Shown here: positions 1 through 12,168 of the stretch, piece by piece
Position numbering within the stretch: the stretch's first letter is position 1
Layout of the letters: each line of letters begins with the position of its first letter
Assembly (NCBI GenBank): GCA_034769895.1
Contig: CM068367.1
Coordinates: 1,317,781,046 to 1,317,845,045 of the forward strand
Length of the DNA: 64,000 bases
From: Magicicada septendecula
Taxonomy: Eukaryota; Arthropoda; Insecta; Hemiptera; Cicadidae
Direction: 5' to 3'
Position numbers and translations under genes: made by a program
The notes under the pieces: generated by a model
Databases searched by the model: none
Told to the model about the DNA's origin: nothing
The model's input: the letters and a program-made list of their open reading frames with translations, nothing else

Positions 1-223
1 TATCCTGGCTAATCAGTAATTATAAAGGCATAAAAGGAGGCAATCTCTGTTCTGTTTAAACCAATAAACTCACTTAACTCTGCTCACCAACCGATGATTT
101 GTTTTTTTTTTTATATGCACCCTTCTCATTACTCATAATTCAGTCCCCAAGTAAGTTTGAAGAACACTATAACTAAGAATAATTAGAGGTATTAGTTAAG
201 TTTGTTAGTTATTGTGATTTACT

Positions 224-450
224 GTGTTTTACTGTGATATAATTTTGTTGTATTGTGTTATGTATGTTACTCATCTAAGGTTACAGAACCCAGACAGACA
301 GGTGGGTAACAAGACTATTTTGTTCATTACAAACTGTTTAATTGTGATAATTAAAGCTGGTGAATTGGTGTCTTGTATTTGGTTTTCCACTGTACCATAC
401 GACGATCAGTTGGACCGTCGTGACATTATTATAACTAAAGAACTCGGGGA
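224..450 (+). repeat. Dispersed repeat, inverted partner of 3225-3430
   Basis: About 130 bp of this stretch (roughly 301-435) is repeated in inverted orientation near 3225-3325, including an almost exact core around 385-420 (tttccactgtaccatacgac). The partner lies downstream of a TATA box in an LTR-like segment, so this copy is probably a fragment of the same LTR family. The open frame across it is interrupted in the partner and is not treated as a gene. Confidence 0.55.
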
Positions 451-1687
451 AATGCCATATTATTCGATAGTAGAAGCTCGAATTGCTCTAGAAGAAAGAA
501 CTGTTTATGAAGAATAATAGTATTTTTTATTTTTACAGTAAAGTTGGCATATAAAACTTTGAACATTTTATTTGATATTTCAGCAATATGATGACAGCAA
601 CATGTCGAATGCCCACTGTCACTTCCATCATGAAAATCCATAGAGAAGGTTTGTTGTTATAAAGGTGTAAAAGTATATTGCAGATAAACACAAAATTCCT
701 CCTCGCATAGTCAAATATTCGCTAAAACAAACGAATTCTGTTAACTTTGGCTTACGTAAATTAACTTTCCAAATTAAACTTTATTAGTTGTCTTTTTTTA
801 TTTCATTAGTAATAGCAAGATTTAATACTTCATTCCTGTCAAGGTGGCTGGCGGGGTGAAGACGAATATTCCCACCGACGAGTATTAACAATTTTTAATT
901 ATTTGTTGATATTATGGCCTCTAATGTCTGCCAATTGATTCTAAACATTGTTTGTTATAGAGACTTGCGTTAGTGAGAAACGCCAATTTAGCTTTCTTTT
1001 GTCAAATTCGATGGTGTCGTTTTGGAGTTACGAGGGAACATACAAACATACAAAAGCGCATTATGCCAAAACATAATGTTCTATTCCTTGCATGTTCAGG
1101 TAAAAATTAATCATAAGCTTAATGAACATAAGACTCGTACTTCAATGACATTATTTTTACTTTACAAGTGTTAGCAAGTGTACAGGTTATAAAAATGAAG
1201 TGTAAGTGTATATGTTATAAAAATAAATGTTAACCATATAATCCATAAATCCAAATGCCATTCCGGCTAATCCAAGAATTAAGTTAAAAACAATCCATTT
1301 CGACAGATTTATTTCTGAATTTATGTTCGAAGCACATATGATAAAAGTCAACATAAAGGTTAAGAAAATTCATGTTATCTTACCAATAAAAATTGTAGCG
1401 CAAGAAACAAAGTTTATAACGTATGATGCAGCTTATAATGGAACAAAATAAAGTATGTTGGAAAATGACTGTTGTTAATGAGAAATAAAGAATATCAGAT
1501 GAGACGAATCTAATCAGGTGAAAAGTGTGAATTATTGAGAATCTGTGGGCATGAATAGTGAGTGTTGCGGTCTGAAGAAATGATGGATGGTGAAGAATGT
1601 TATTTCAGAACACACTTCTCCCTCCCCAAAAATAAAACGAATACATCCATTCAAACTCCCACGCATGCTCATGGATTTGTGTTTGTT

Positions 1688-1714
1688 GTGTGTGTGTGCG
1701 CGCGCGCGCGCGCG
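1688..1714. repeat. TG/CG dinucleotide microsatellite
   Basis: A short TG run passes into an uninterrupted run of alternating C and G. A similar CA-to-CG transition occurs at 4019-4044 and 25034-25049. Confidence 0.9.
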
Positions 1715-1854
1715 TGAGTAAATTAAGACGAGAGAGAGACAGAGTGAGTGGGTGAGCAAGGAATGGATATCAGGAGAGACACTACCTCTACTGTAAACCT
1801 GTCTACTTCTCGGTCATTGTTACTTGGAACAATAAAATCAATAGAGGGTAAATT

Positions 1855-1855
1855 A

Positions 1856-1887
<32 letters not shown>

Positions 1888-1897
1888 TGTGTGTGTG
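1855..1897. repeat. TG microsatellite
   Basis: About 20 TG units with one interruption (tatg). Confidence 0.9.
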
Positions 1898-2721
1898 ACT
1901 TTTCAGTGTGACGCATGCGTTTGTTTGTTCCTAGCAATCTACAAGACGGAGGACTTCAACGTGATTTCCTAATCGAACTTCAGCAAATGTTTTGTGTTGG
2001 AGACTAGTAAAGGTTTCGTTTGATTATGTATTAATTTCACGTGCAAACGAAGAATTAGAGAAGATGAGACGAGGCTTAAAGTGTAGAAGAGTAATCTTTT
2101 GTGTTTCGAGATTTAAAACATGTGAAGAAAATCCTACAGTAAATATTAATACTGAAACACTTCTTTTGTTTCGTAATAATATCGAATAATATTTTTGGTT
2201 TAAAAGCAATTAACTTTGAACTGTTTTGTGAACAGGAAAATGGAGTTAATAAAAAAATAATTAGACTTCAAGTAAGCATCAATTAAACAAGATTTTCTAA
2301 AAAATAATGCATAAAAAACCATTAATTATTGTATAAAGAATTTGTGTACTAATCAAATCTTTGTTCTAAAAAACTAAGAGATTGACTACAATCCAGAGAG
2401 TAGCGAGTTGTTTTGACAGATATACTAACTACACAACTCTTATTACGTAATTATCCAGAAGTGAAAAAGAATTTGAGATTCTTATTACAAAACATAAAGA
2501 AAAGACAGAGAAACATCGATGACGTTTTGGAATAACTGAAATAAAATTGTTTAGACATAGTACTTGTACGGTCGCCGAGAGTTAGTTATGACACTGAACA
2601 GTTCAGATAAAAGAAACGCTAAAATTCAGGCATATGTTAACCTGAGGAGAGGGAACGTACGAATAAAATAATAAACTAGACCTCACAAGAGGAAAAGTTC
2701 GTTGTAAATAATGGGGATTCA

Positions 2722-2960
2722 GCGGTCATGGCGTCGTTTCCCCAGGGAAAACTAGTTGCTGGGTCATCTAACCTCGGCACTGTTATCAACTCGCGCGCTT
2801 TTCTTCCGTCGTTTTGTGGAAAAGTTATTCGTCCCTAAACACGTCATAAATAATGGAAAACAGAAATGTCATATCTTAGCAGCCAGCTCCCTTCTTGCAA
2901 AGCTGTCATGGAACCGTTTACTTAAAACGCTCTTTATATCCAAAGGTTTATGTACGAAAT
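2722..2960 (+). repeat. Dispersed repeat family A, copy 1
   Basis: Related copies lie at 41450-41670 (+) and 44525-44795 (-). Shared landmarks are gcgtcg..ccccaggg.aaact, ctgggtcatctaacctc, ctgttatc.actcgc and catatct..gcagcc. The copies differ by substitutions and small indels. I do not recognise the family; it may be a SINE or the end of a larger element. Confidence 0.6.
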
Positions 2961-3199
2961 TATTATTGTAAACCTGCCGATATAATCATGTAGATATTGC
3001 GGCATAATTTGGAATTTAAGGAATACGCAGCAACTCAAAAGCATAAAATAGTAAATTCGTACTATGGCATCGATTTTTAGATTTGTACGTCTGTGGAATG
3101 CGGATTTAAAAATTTAATTTGAAACTAAATCTATGCGGCATATAGGTACCGAACTGTGAATGTTACTCTGCCAACATAGAAAAACATGTAAATTCACAT

Positions 3200-3768
3200 A
3201 CGTATTGTTATGACGCGACGGTCTAACTGATCGTCGTATGGTACAGTGGAAAACAAAATACAATACACCAATTAAATGGTGATAACACCAACCAAACCGT
3301 TTGTAATCAACAAAATAGTCTCTTACAATAAAATCATATAAAAATTGTTCACACGCAATAAAAATGTCTACTAATATAAAACACAACTGTATTACAATTA
3401 TCCCGCGCAATTATAAAACACATAACACTTCGCTACAGTATTACGAACCGCTCTGTGCAAATCGCCACTTAAACGCTCTGTGTAATCGCCCGACAATAAC
3501 TCGCAACTCAAAATGAACTGAACGTCGCTGAGTACTTGTATTTATACCCCGCAGAAAACGAGAATATTCCATACTAAGCATTAACAATAAAGGAAACCAT
3601 TAGAACGTAATTTATTGCTGCCTTGACACAATGTGCGCGGCTTCTGTCACAGTCTAGCTAAAGCGTTGAGAATCACGTACGCACACACATTACAGCCGGA
3701 TTCCACTGGAACATTCGATAAACTTGTAGAACGTTCCGTATTACGTAACAATATTATACATATGTAAC
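3200..3768 (-). mobile_element. LTR-like fossil with TATA box
   Basis: Read on the minus strand, the segment starts with TGTTACATATG near 3768, contains an AATAAA, and has a TATA box (TATAAATAC, 3546-3538) preceded by GC-rich sequence and followed by a transcript-start-like region. Its 3' part is repeated in inverted orientation at 224-450. This arrangement fits a solo or partial LTR of a Gypsy-like element. No gag or pol belonging to it is visible. Old, and the boundaries are approximate. Confidence 0.4.
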
Positions 3769-4239
3769 ACGTTTATGTACGCACATGCATGTACATATGT
3801 ACGTATTATGTGAATGAAATATATTATATTATTAAATAATAAATTGCTTCAGCAAGTGTATTTTTCTTATTTTTTATATTATACTTGGATCCGACGCACG
3901 TTCCGTTTATATAGAAACCTCTGAAGGTAGCGATTGAGTCTGTGAAATGCGGGGCAAGTGCAAATATACTATACACAAATAAGAAAAATACACGAACAGA
4001 ACTAATTCATTATTTAATCACACACACGCGCGCGCGCGCGCGCACGCATAAAATTAAACATTAAATCTTGATTGTAAATTTAAGGTTTACTACTATTTTA
4101 CAAACAAGATGTATTTTTTCGGGAATTAGATATTTTTCCCATACTTAGCTATCTTTGTTTTTGATTTAGCGTCCAAGTCGGTTATTGCTATAGCTTCCTG
4201 TTGGCTTCTGGCAGTTTAAATTGCTATTATTGTGTGTGG
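3769..4239. other. No gene seen
   Basis: AT-rich with a short CA/CG microsatellite at 4019-4044. No recognisable coding or RNA feature. Confidence 0.6.
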
Positions 4240-4243
4240 GTGT

Positions 4244-4245
<2 letters not shown>

Positions 4246-4293
<48 letters not shown>
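4246..4293. repeat. TA microsatellite
   Basis: An uninterrupted alternating TA run of about 24 units. Confidence 0.95.
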
Positions 4294-4296
<3 letters not shown>

Positions 4297-4593
4297 TTTT
4301 TAATGTTAAGTATTTTGAAAATTGTGTCGTGTTTTGTGTTGATTTGTATTTGTTCACGTTGTAGCATGACAGATTATCCACTTAAGAACGAATAAAATAT
4401 GATCATAAATAAATAACTATCAAAGAAAAATCCAAATGAAAACAAATAAGTATCGCAATAAAATACTATTATAACTTGAAAAAGTAAAAATAAAGAAAAA
4501 ACCACTATGCAACAAAAATGTGTAAAGAAAAATAAACCCCAAAAAACTAAAATAAATTAAGGAAAGATACCCAGGTAGGATAGGAGTAAGTAA

Positions 4594-4830
4594 GAAAGAT
4601 ACCCAGAACAAACCAACATACATAATAATATATATGGTAATGAAGAAACCAAGAATAAGTAAGGAAGATACCCAGAACAAACCAACGTACATAATAATAT
4701 ATATGGTAATGAAGAAACCAAGAATGAATAAGGAAGATACCCAGAACAAACCAACGTACATAATAATATATATATGGTAGCGAAGAAACCAAGAATAAGT
4801 AAGGAAGAAACCCAGAACAAACCAAAATAC
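4594..4830. repeat. 69-bp minisatellite, about 3.4 units
   Basis: The marker acccagaaca recurs at 4601, 4670, 4739 and 4810, giving a period of 69 bp (71 bp for the last unit). Units share acccagaacaaaccaac, an ATAATATATATGGTA block and gaagaaaccaagaat. Because 69 is divisible by three, all three minus-strand frames stay open across it and translate into Phe/Leu/Ile/Tyr-rich 23-residue repeats. These are composition artefacts, not a membrane protein. Confidence 0.9.
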
Positions 4831-4929
4831 CTAATAAACAGGAATGAGTTGGAAGATACAAGATAGTAGGAGGAGAAGACTACAACAAATACCCAAAATA
4901 GACCCAGTAAGGAGAAAACCAAAACCCCA

Positions 4930-7590
4930 AGGGAAATTAAATGTCACAAAATGAAAGTGTAACACCCAAAAACAGAAATAATGTAAAACAAATGTAAACA
5001 AAAGTGTTTAGAGTGATAAGTAAAAGTGCACCCAGGAAAGTTATTGTATAATGAATAAAAACAAATCTTAACAGTCCCTCATAAATAAATATCTTGATAA
5101 TATAAAACTATAAAACTGATTAGTGATAGTATCAAGAATTAGCAGGAGACAAGTGCAAGTTATTCTATTGTAGTAAATAAACTTCAAGAAAGTGCATTAA
5201 ATGCTTACACTTAATAAAGGTGTACCTTTAAACAACTTTAAGGTTTAAATTAACTTCATGAATACTATTTAATAAAATAGTATTATGAAAGGCAAGGACT
5301 AATGTTTCTAATAAAGTGCCACTCTTTATCTAATAACATTCAATGAAATGAATAAGATAAATAGAGAGCAGGTGGGTAATAAGTAAAGTGACAAGGGATA
5401 CATCCCTAAAATAAAATAAACTAAAAACAGATAAGACTGCACACCAGTAATTTTAAGAAAGGTTTAAAAATGAAGAAACCATTGTGTTATGTTTCTAGTT
5501 AAATCAATGACCTATATACATAAATGTTGAAATAGAGAGTAATGTTCGAATATTATAAAATGTTTATTATGTTTAATAGTTTTAATCAAGAATGCAATGT
5601 CTGAGTGTGGATACCATTCTTTTGTTATAAAATGTTTATTATAAGTTAGTAGAATTAATCAAGACTAACTGGTCTGAGATTAAATACCACTTTTTAATGT
5701 CAAATAATTGTTATGAATTAATAGTTTAAATTCACTACTAAATGTTCTTGTAGTAAAGTAAGAAATTGTTAATCAACATTGTATTAGAATAGAAGGTCAG
5801 AAAGGGTATAAACAAGCTGTATTATTAAAAAACTTTGTATGTAAAACCAGACAAAATCTAGGCCAAATGGTAAATATAAACTACAATATAATTGATGAAT
5901 CCAGTCCAGTAAACTAGTTAAACTGATGAAATTTATGTAAGGTAAATCAGTCACAGAAGAATATAATGTAAATTATACTTTAAAAAGAGATTGTGAAAAG
6001 ATAGGAAGAATTATTGTTAAAATTGCGAATGTAATAACTGAAATTTCAGAGTGGGGAGTTATAAATTATTGAATAATATTTAAAAGGATAACCAACTAAT
6101 AAAATTACAAGAAATTAAGGAAAGCTAAACATTTTATGTCAATCTGAGATTTAGTACAATCATAAATATAACATATAAAATGGGAAACATTTTGGAGAAG
6201 GACAGGAAGTAAAAATAAAAGCCTACTTTTTCAAAATGAAAGAAATATAGCATTTTAGATAAAAAACTTTGTAAAACTATCTTATTTGGTATCAAATCAA
6301 ACAGAATGAACTAAAGAAAGAGATTATGTATTTAGTATTTCATAAAAGTAAATAATAACAAAAATATATTCAGTGATATAATGTAAATTTGCTACATGTA
6401 GCGGAAGCCAAACAGATTTTAAAACAATGTATTACTAATATTAAATTGGCTAAGACACTCAGGAGACGAAGGAAATGAGAACAGTTAATTATTGGACCTT
6501 GCCGAGAACACTTGAACGCGATTTGTGCTAATATTAACCTATATAGTAGACAAATATGGCGATAGGTCCATAAGCCTAGTCTAACAGAAAAAATCGTAAA
6601 GTACTAAATTTTGAACTTAAACTTAACTTCAGTGAGAACATTTAATAACACAATTAAAATAAAGTAATACGGCACAGTAATTGAGTGAAATAATAACTTA
6701 AACCTACACAATAAATAATTTTTAATAACGAGGCGAGAAGTGCTAGTTTCGACCTTATTGAACAAAGTAAATTAAACATTATCACACATATTTAATCGAA
6801 GTGAATCACAAGACACTGAACCAGAACCATTCTACTAACACCAGAAGGAATAATCACAACTGCGGAGACGACGAAACATTGAAAAGGCACCATTTATTGG
6901 AAGAATTTTTCATCGAGCGTCTACGATTTAACAGATGCAGTCCAGGAGCCGCCATCTTTAGTCCCACAATTCAAAGCGATCTTTACCAACATAGCCATCC
7001 AGACTTCACTGGTTCGAAAATTTTATCTTTAATAAACATTATATATAAATTAATAACTTGTAATATTTAATTATTAAGCTTTTCACTTGTAAGTGTTATA
7101 CTTTCCTGACCTGACCCTTCTCTGACTATATATAAAAGAACCGTTCAAAGAACAGAATAATTAATAGAAAATACAAAATGTAAAAAATTAATCGACAAGC
7201 CCTGAGAACGAGTCGATACTACTGTTGACAATCGATTAACAATCGATATTGTTAATAAATCTAAATTTTCTGCAATTTGGTTTAAACTTATTTATAAATT
7301 TAATAAAATAGAATAAAAAACAAAGATAAATTGAGATCACGGACTATCCGAAAGGCGGCCTTTACCAAAGAAGAAGGAGAATACTCAATTAAGAAGAAGA
7401 ACCGTCTATCGATTAGTGCTGGAATTAATCCAATTAACGCGGAAGTTAATTCTAAAACTTCAAATTAATACAATTAACAGAAACAGAATTAAAAGAGCAG
7501 ACTTTTTACACTAATTCATTACGAAATTTATTTCCTAAATACAAACAACAAAACAAATTAAACAATATTTTTCAAAAAAATCAAAAACAC
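4930..7590. other. Long A-rich, gene-free block
   Basis: The plus strand is strikingly rich in A and poor in C over about 2 kb, stop-rich in every frame, with no recognisable protein motif. Composition normalises after about 6460. The block resembles 29760-31600 (+) and 56880-57600 (-) in composition, though I could not align them by eye. It could be non-coding internal sequence of a retroelement, but nothing proves it. Confidence 0.5.
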
Positions 7591-7689
7591 CAAAATATTT
7601 TATTTTTTGGTAAACCACATAAATTATTATTTTGTAACCATTACACAGATTTTGTTACAACGTATTAGTTTGTCTTGTGTTTTATGTTT

Positions 7690-8050
7690 ATGTAGGCCTA
7701 TTTGTAAATTTTGTCATGTATTCATTATTGTACCTTTGTTGTTGTATATTATTATTGTCATTGTTGTGTTGTTTGTTATTGTCATTATTGTGGTAGGCTA
7801 TACGTTTTTTCAGTGTCATGTTGGTTATGTCTGAGAATTTGTGTCCTGTATTTACTGAATGTGTGGCCAAATTGGATTCATATATATTTGGTTTTTTGAA
7901 TTCGTTTAAGTGTTCAAAATAACGGTTTTTCAATTGTTGTTTTGTCTGGGCTATATAACATCTATTGCAGTCCTAGCATTCCATTGGTTTACTGTATTAT
8001 CTTTGTTGTGTGGGTTACTTAGTGTTAATTTATTCCACATAGAAATATTG
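7690..8050 (-). pseudogene. Penelope-like GIY-YIG endonuclease fragment
   Basis: The minus strand reads CNRCYIAQTKQQLKNRYFEH, then a stretch with NIYESNLATHSVNTGHKFSD. This matches the GIY-YIG endonuclease of Penelope-like elements, where a Cys pair precedes CYIGQT and RY.EH follows. The glycine of the GQT motif is Ala here, and an in-frame stop lies just upstream of the Cys pair. The downstream part runs into an Asn/Asp-rich simple repeat (ATT/GTT units). It is a short decayed 3' fragment from a subfamily different from those at 33850 and 45075. The reverse transcriptase is absent. Confidence 0.6.
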
Positions 8051-8059
8051 TAGGCAATA

Positions 8060-9040
8060 TGTAATTTATGTATGCCATTATCATGAGAACTTGTCTGCTT
8101 ACTGTTAAGCGAATGCTTGTCCAGTCACGTTTGTATCTTTCATCGTTAAGGGCTATCATCTTGGTTTGCCGTCGCACGGTGGCAATCAAGTATTACGGTC
8201 CTGTCTAAGAAGCCTTCAGGTGGAGAGATTATAATCGCATTTATTTAGTGCTACTCTCAACAACTTGTAGTCTTTAGTTCGTTCGTAATCTGAAAATGTA
8301 CTGATGTAGAATCCAAGCTTTATCCAATTAGCTGAAATTAACAGTCATACAAACTATGTGTTTTACGTTTAACAAAACATCATTACGTTTATGAGGGCGA
8401 TTATGAGGATAATAGTGATGAAGATGTAAATTCACTTTCAATGCTAGAAGTTTCTCAAACAATGAACGCTATATACTACGTTACTTTACTTACTTTACTT
8501 TACGTTACGTTACTTTATAATTCTTGCTTCAGCTGATTCCAAGTTGAATGTTTTCAGTTCATCAAGTTTATAATAATTATACTAATAATAAAGGGTAGAA
8601 AAGGGTAAAAAATAACGGACTATTTTATGCAGTAATGTGACCAGGAGCGATGCATTTTTTACTAAAAAAAAACTCGAAGGAAAGCGCATTTTTATAATCC
8701 GTACAGCAGTACTGTTAATTTTTTAGTGTTGTGTATTTCCTACTATGAATCTAAAATTCGTATCAGGGAATAAAATATATTCTACTAATGAACGATTGGT
8801 AACACTTGAGTGTCGATTTTTGAATTAAATGTGTCTGTTTTTCTGTTTGTCATTCGTTTTGTTTTTCTTGGTACCAAACCTTTCACTTATTCTACGATGG
8901 GACGTTCTCAATGGAGTCTTAGTCTACTCACCGAGGTAATTTAATTTTAGAATAGGCGAAACGTTGGGTGCCCAGGAAAATAAACTACTGTTAAACGGGA
9001 AACCAGGGTTGTCATTAAGAATGGTAATCACAGTGTAACC
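8060..9040. other. No gene seen
   Basis: AT-rich with a short ACTTT/ACGTT simple repeat around 8476-8518. Nothing recognisable. Confidence 0.55.
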
Positions 9041-9057
9041 ATTGACATGATGGTCAG

Positions 9058-10254
9058 GTGATTGGTCGATATCAGTGCATATTTAAAAGAGGGAAATCGA
9101 CAGTAGACCAAGTTTTTACACACCGAAAAATTCTGGAGAAGGGCAGGGAACATAAGCTACAAACGCATCACCTCTTTGTAGATTTCAAAAATGCATACGA
9201 TAGCGTTGGTAGACAAGAACTTTACACAGCTCTTAAACTAGGCATCCCAAAGAAATTAATAAGATTGTGTAGGATGACAATGCTGACAGTGAAGGGTGTG
9301 ATGAGGATCCAGAATGACTTATCAGAGAGTTTGACTATGGAAAGGGAATACTCCAAGGCGATGCTCTTGCTTGCCTCCTCTTCATTCTTGCCTTATAAAA
9401 AGCTATGAGAGATGCTGGAATAGATTCCTCCGGGATTGTATTAAAATAGGTTGGTGCAGGTCCTAGGGTACGCCGATGACCTAGATATAATCGGGAGGTC
9501 CTTTCGAGCAGTCACTGAAGCCTTTCCTGTTCTTGAAGGTCCCGTAAGAGGGCTGGGTCTCATAATAAACGAAATCAAGACAAAATACATGGTCATAGGA
9601 CAGGAAGCTAGAGAAGGAGATGACGTCAATTTCTGACTTTAGTCCTTCCAAAAAGTCAACAACTTTGTTTATTTAGGATGCCAAGTTAACTCCGAAACTT
9701 CTGGAAAAACAACAGAAGAAATAAAGCGAAGAATCACCTCAGCTAATAGGTGCTTTTTTGGTCTCAGACCCCAAAGCAGAACAATTGTTAGGAGCATCAA
9801 GCTGCTTGTATAAAACACTGATCCGCTCAGTTCTCACCAATGGTTCTGAGACCTGGACCATTTCTAAAAAGTCTGAGTCAAGCCTGCTGGTTCATTAACG
9901 CAAAATCCTCCGCAGTAGTTTTGGTCCAATATGTGTAGGAGGTGAATGGAGGAAAAGGACCAACACTCTTCTGAAGGAACCAGATATTGTAAAAGTTATA
10001 AAACTTGGTAGAGTCAGGTGGACTGGACATGTGATCAGAATGGGGGAAAATGAAATACCCATAAAGGCACTCACAAAACAGATCTATGGCACCAGGAAAG
10101 TTGGTAGACCCAAACTACGTTGGAAAGACGGTGTGAATTATGATGCGCGCCATATCCTTGGGTCCCGGAACTGGAGAGCAGCTGCACTTGACCGGGACAA
10201 CTGGCGGAGGCTGTTAAAGGAGGTCTTGCCTCAATAATGGATTGTCGCGACGCT
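9058..10254 (+). pseudogene. LINE reverse transcriptase remnant
   Basis: A 5'-truncated non-LTR retrotransposon. The first open part (9058-9405) has the fingers/palm motif LFVDFKNAYDSV with RQELYTALKLGIPKKL, where the first catalytic Asp lies. The second (about 9451-9636) has the catalytic YADD in GYADDLDIIGRS and the GL.IN..KTKYM motif. The third (9700-10237) is the C-terminal region with GRVRWTGHVIRM, VGRPKLRWKDGV and NWRAAALDRDNWRRLL, a signature of many arthropod LINEs. The parts lie in different frames and include internal stops, so it is inactive. No AP-endonuclease part is present. It ends directly against a GAA repeat, as expected for target-primed insertion with a simple 3' tail. Clade not assigned. 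Confidence 0.85.
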
Positions 10255-10344
10255 GAAGAAGAAGAAGAAGAAGAAGTAGAAGAAGAAGAAGAAGAAGAAG
10301 AAGAAGAAGAAGAAGAAGAAGAAGAAGAAGAAGAAGAAGAAGAA
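10255..10344. repeat. GAA microsatellite at LINE 3' end
   Basis: About 30 GAA units with one interruption (gta), starting directly after the LINE 3' end. Probably an expanded LINE tail. Confidence 0.9.
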
Positions 10345-10467
10345 TCACGGTGTAATGTAAGCTAGATTAAAGTACGAGAGGGAGAAAATATCTAGAAAAA
10401 ACGTTTTAAAGAGGACCAAAGTGAGAGAGAAATCAATGATTGCAGTGGAATATAAAAAAGCATGCTT

Positions 10468-10650
10468 GCAGTGAAAAAGATTAATAAGTGCACTGTCACA
10501 GAATGTTGTGCGCGGTTTGTTGCAGAACAAAATGAAACAATTAACATGCTCGGGGTAAAGCTGAACAAAACGCTCAAGAAACCATTAATCTGTGTAACGC
10601 GTCAAGTGGAAGTTGATCCTAGAGTAGTCGGTGCGTGTTTTTTTCCTCTG
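10468..10650 (+). repeat. Dispersed repeat family B, copy 1
   Basis: A related copy lies at 49158-49345. Both contain gaaaccattaatctgtgtaa and encode a similar open stretch: GVKLNKTLKKPLICV then VDPRVVGACF here, GVNLNKMLKKPLICV then FDPRVVCGCF there. The similarity survives at protein level, so this may be a fragment of a coding mobile element, but I do not recognise it. Confidence 0.55.
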
Positions 10651-10699
10651 CTGCTGTTTTGTTATAAAAATACTTTACTTCGTCGAGAGCGTGGGACTT

Positions 10700-11220
10700 A
10701 GCAACTCGTATCCTGTCACTGCACTATGTTTGATTTGAAAATAAAATGAACAGAGAGATTTACTGTTGCGCCTTTATTAAGCGCCGCCGTGAAATGTTTA
10801 TTAAATCGAATGTTTTACTGTTGAATGTGAAGTCACAGACAGCTGATTTTTAAGCTAAAGACTTCTGAGCACATTGTAGCTGAGCAGTGTACGTGACAGT
10901 CTGTCACGTTTTGGAGCTGTATTCGAGCCCAGTTACTGCGTTTGGCTTTGTCTCACAACATCCGTTGGAAGCCAGCTTTGGCCAATCTGCGGTAGGCGTG
11001 CTAACAAGTGGCACACTTAACACAAAAAACAATTGGTTACTTGAATGTTTATGTCAAATTTTTACTATATTTATAATAAATTTTGAATGTTTACTATTTA
11101 TGTAATTTTAAAACTTAGGCTGTATCAAAAGCAAACAAAAGTATATAGCTCCTTCATTTAAAACGTTACATGTCGGCTTCAAAGCGACTGTTATTAGTCG
11201 TAACATTTTATTTTGGGTGT
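10700..11220. other. No gene seen
   Basis: Short open stretches without recognisable motifs. Confidence 0.5.
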
Positions 11221-11229
11221 TGTTACAAA

Positions 11230-11595
11230 CTAGAACTTCCTTGATTAGTGAAGGAAGGTGAAAATTGGCGCATTAGAACAGTAGGAAATTGGAGAAATTG
11301 ATAGATGGCGAGGACATAGTGAGGTTCATCAAGTCTATGAGGATCAGCTGGTTGGAACATGTGATGCGCATGGAGGACGACAGAATGCCCAAAGCAATTC
11401 TTAAAGGGACAATAGATTGGCAAAGAAGGAAAGGAAGACCTAGAAGAATGTGGCTACAGGACGTAGGAGATGACCTCAGGAAGATGGGTATCGGGGATTG
11501 GAGGCGGAGGCTGGAGGACCGAGGGTAGGCGATTAGTCGGGGAGGTAAAGGCTCATCGTGGGCTGTTGCGCCAGAGGATGGATGGATGATGGACG
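11230..11595 (+). pseudogene. LINE C-terminal fragment
   Basis: The open stretch 11289-11528 encodes a LINE C-terminus: ISWLEHVMRMEDDRMPKAIL, then RRKGRPRRMWLQDVGDDLRK and GIGDWRRRLEDR. It ends with a GGATG-type simple tail (gatggatggatgatgg, 11577-11592), typical of LINE 3' ends. The reverse transcriptase core is missing, so this is a 5'-truncated copy. The sequence differs clearly from the fragment ending at 10254, so it belongs to another family. Confidence 0.75.
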
Positions 11596-11599
11596 AATG

Positions 11600-12160
11600 T
11601 AGTTACAATATTAAAATGATTCTGTGTATCGTTAAACAAAGGGACAAGAAGGATAAGTGACTGAAGTGGTAAGCTGCGGTTGATGAATACTAATAGTGGG
11701 AACGCTGCGGCTACTTTGACTCAAAACTGTAATCTCATATTTCTAATGGTGGAATCTTATTGGTACACAGACAGTACCGGGAAGTGCCGCACATTTAAGA
11801 ACACATTATTACATCAAAGGCTTCCGACTACCATCGTTTTGGCCAAGGGAGTATCACTACAAAATAATATATACGAAAGATCCTATTATTATCTGCTTTC
11901 GATGTACTTTAATAAATTTACAAAAATGAAAGTCGATTTTGTTTGAAATTTTACTAAAATATTTAGTAGTTATTTTATTACCCGCTAATCCCATTCTGGA
12001 TGGTAAAAAATGACACTGGGGGGCTTACCCATGAGGAATTTTAGACGTAACGACCTAGTTGAAGTAGAAAAAATTGAAATGTTACAATGTCAAAGAAATA
12101 AAAAGCAGTAGTTCACGTGTAGACCTGTAGCAAGTCTTGCTCTGTCACTGAGAGAATAGT
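11600..12160. other. No gene recognised
   Basis: One moderately open frame (11680-11946) has no recognisable motif, and its composition resembles its surroundings. Confidence 0.5.
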
Positions 12161-12168
12161 CTCCGTTA

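Larger units (their letters stand above)
451..2560. other. No gene seen; AT-rich
   Basis: Both strands are stop-rich and no protein family is recognisable. The only structure is two short microsatellites (1688-1714 and 1855-1897). Confidence 0.6.

Noticed and set aside
4420-4922. Hydrophobic minus-strand frames looking like membrane proteins
   Set aside because: All three frames are open because the 69-bp minisatellite period is divisible by three; no start context or family.
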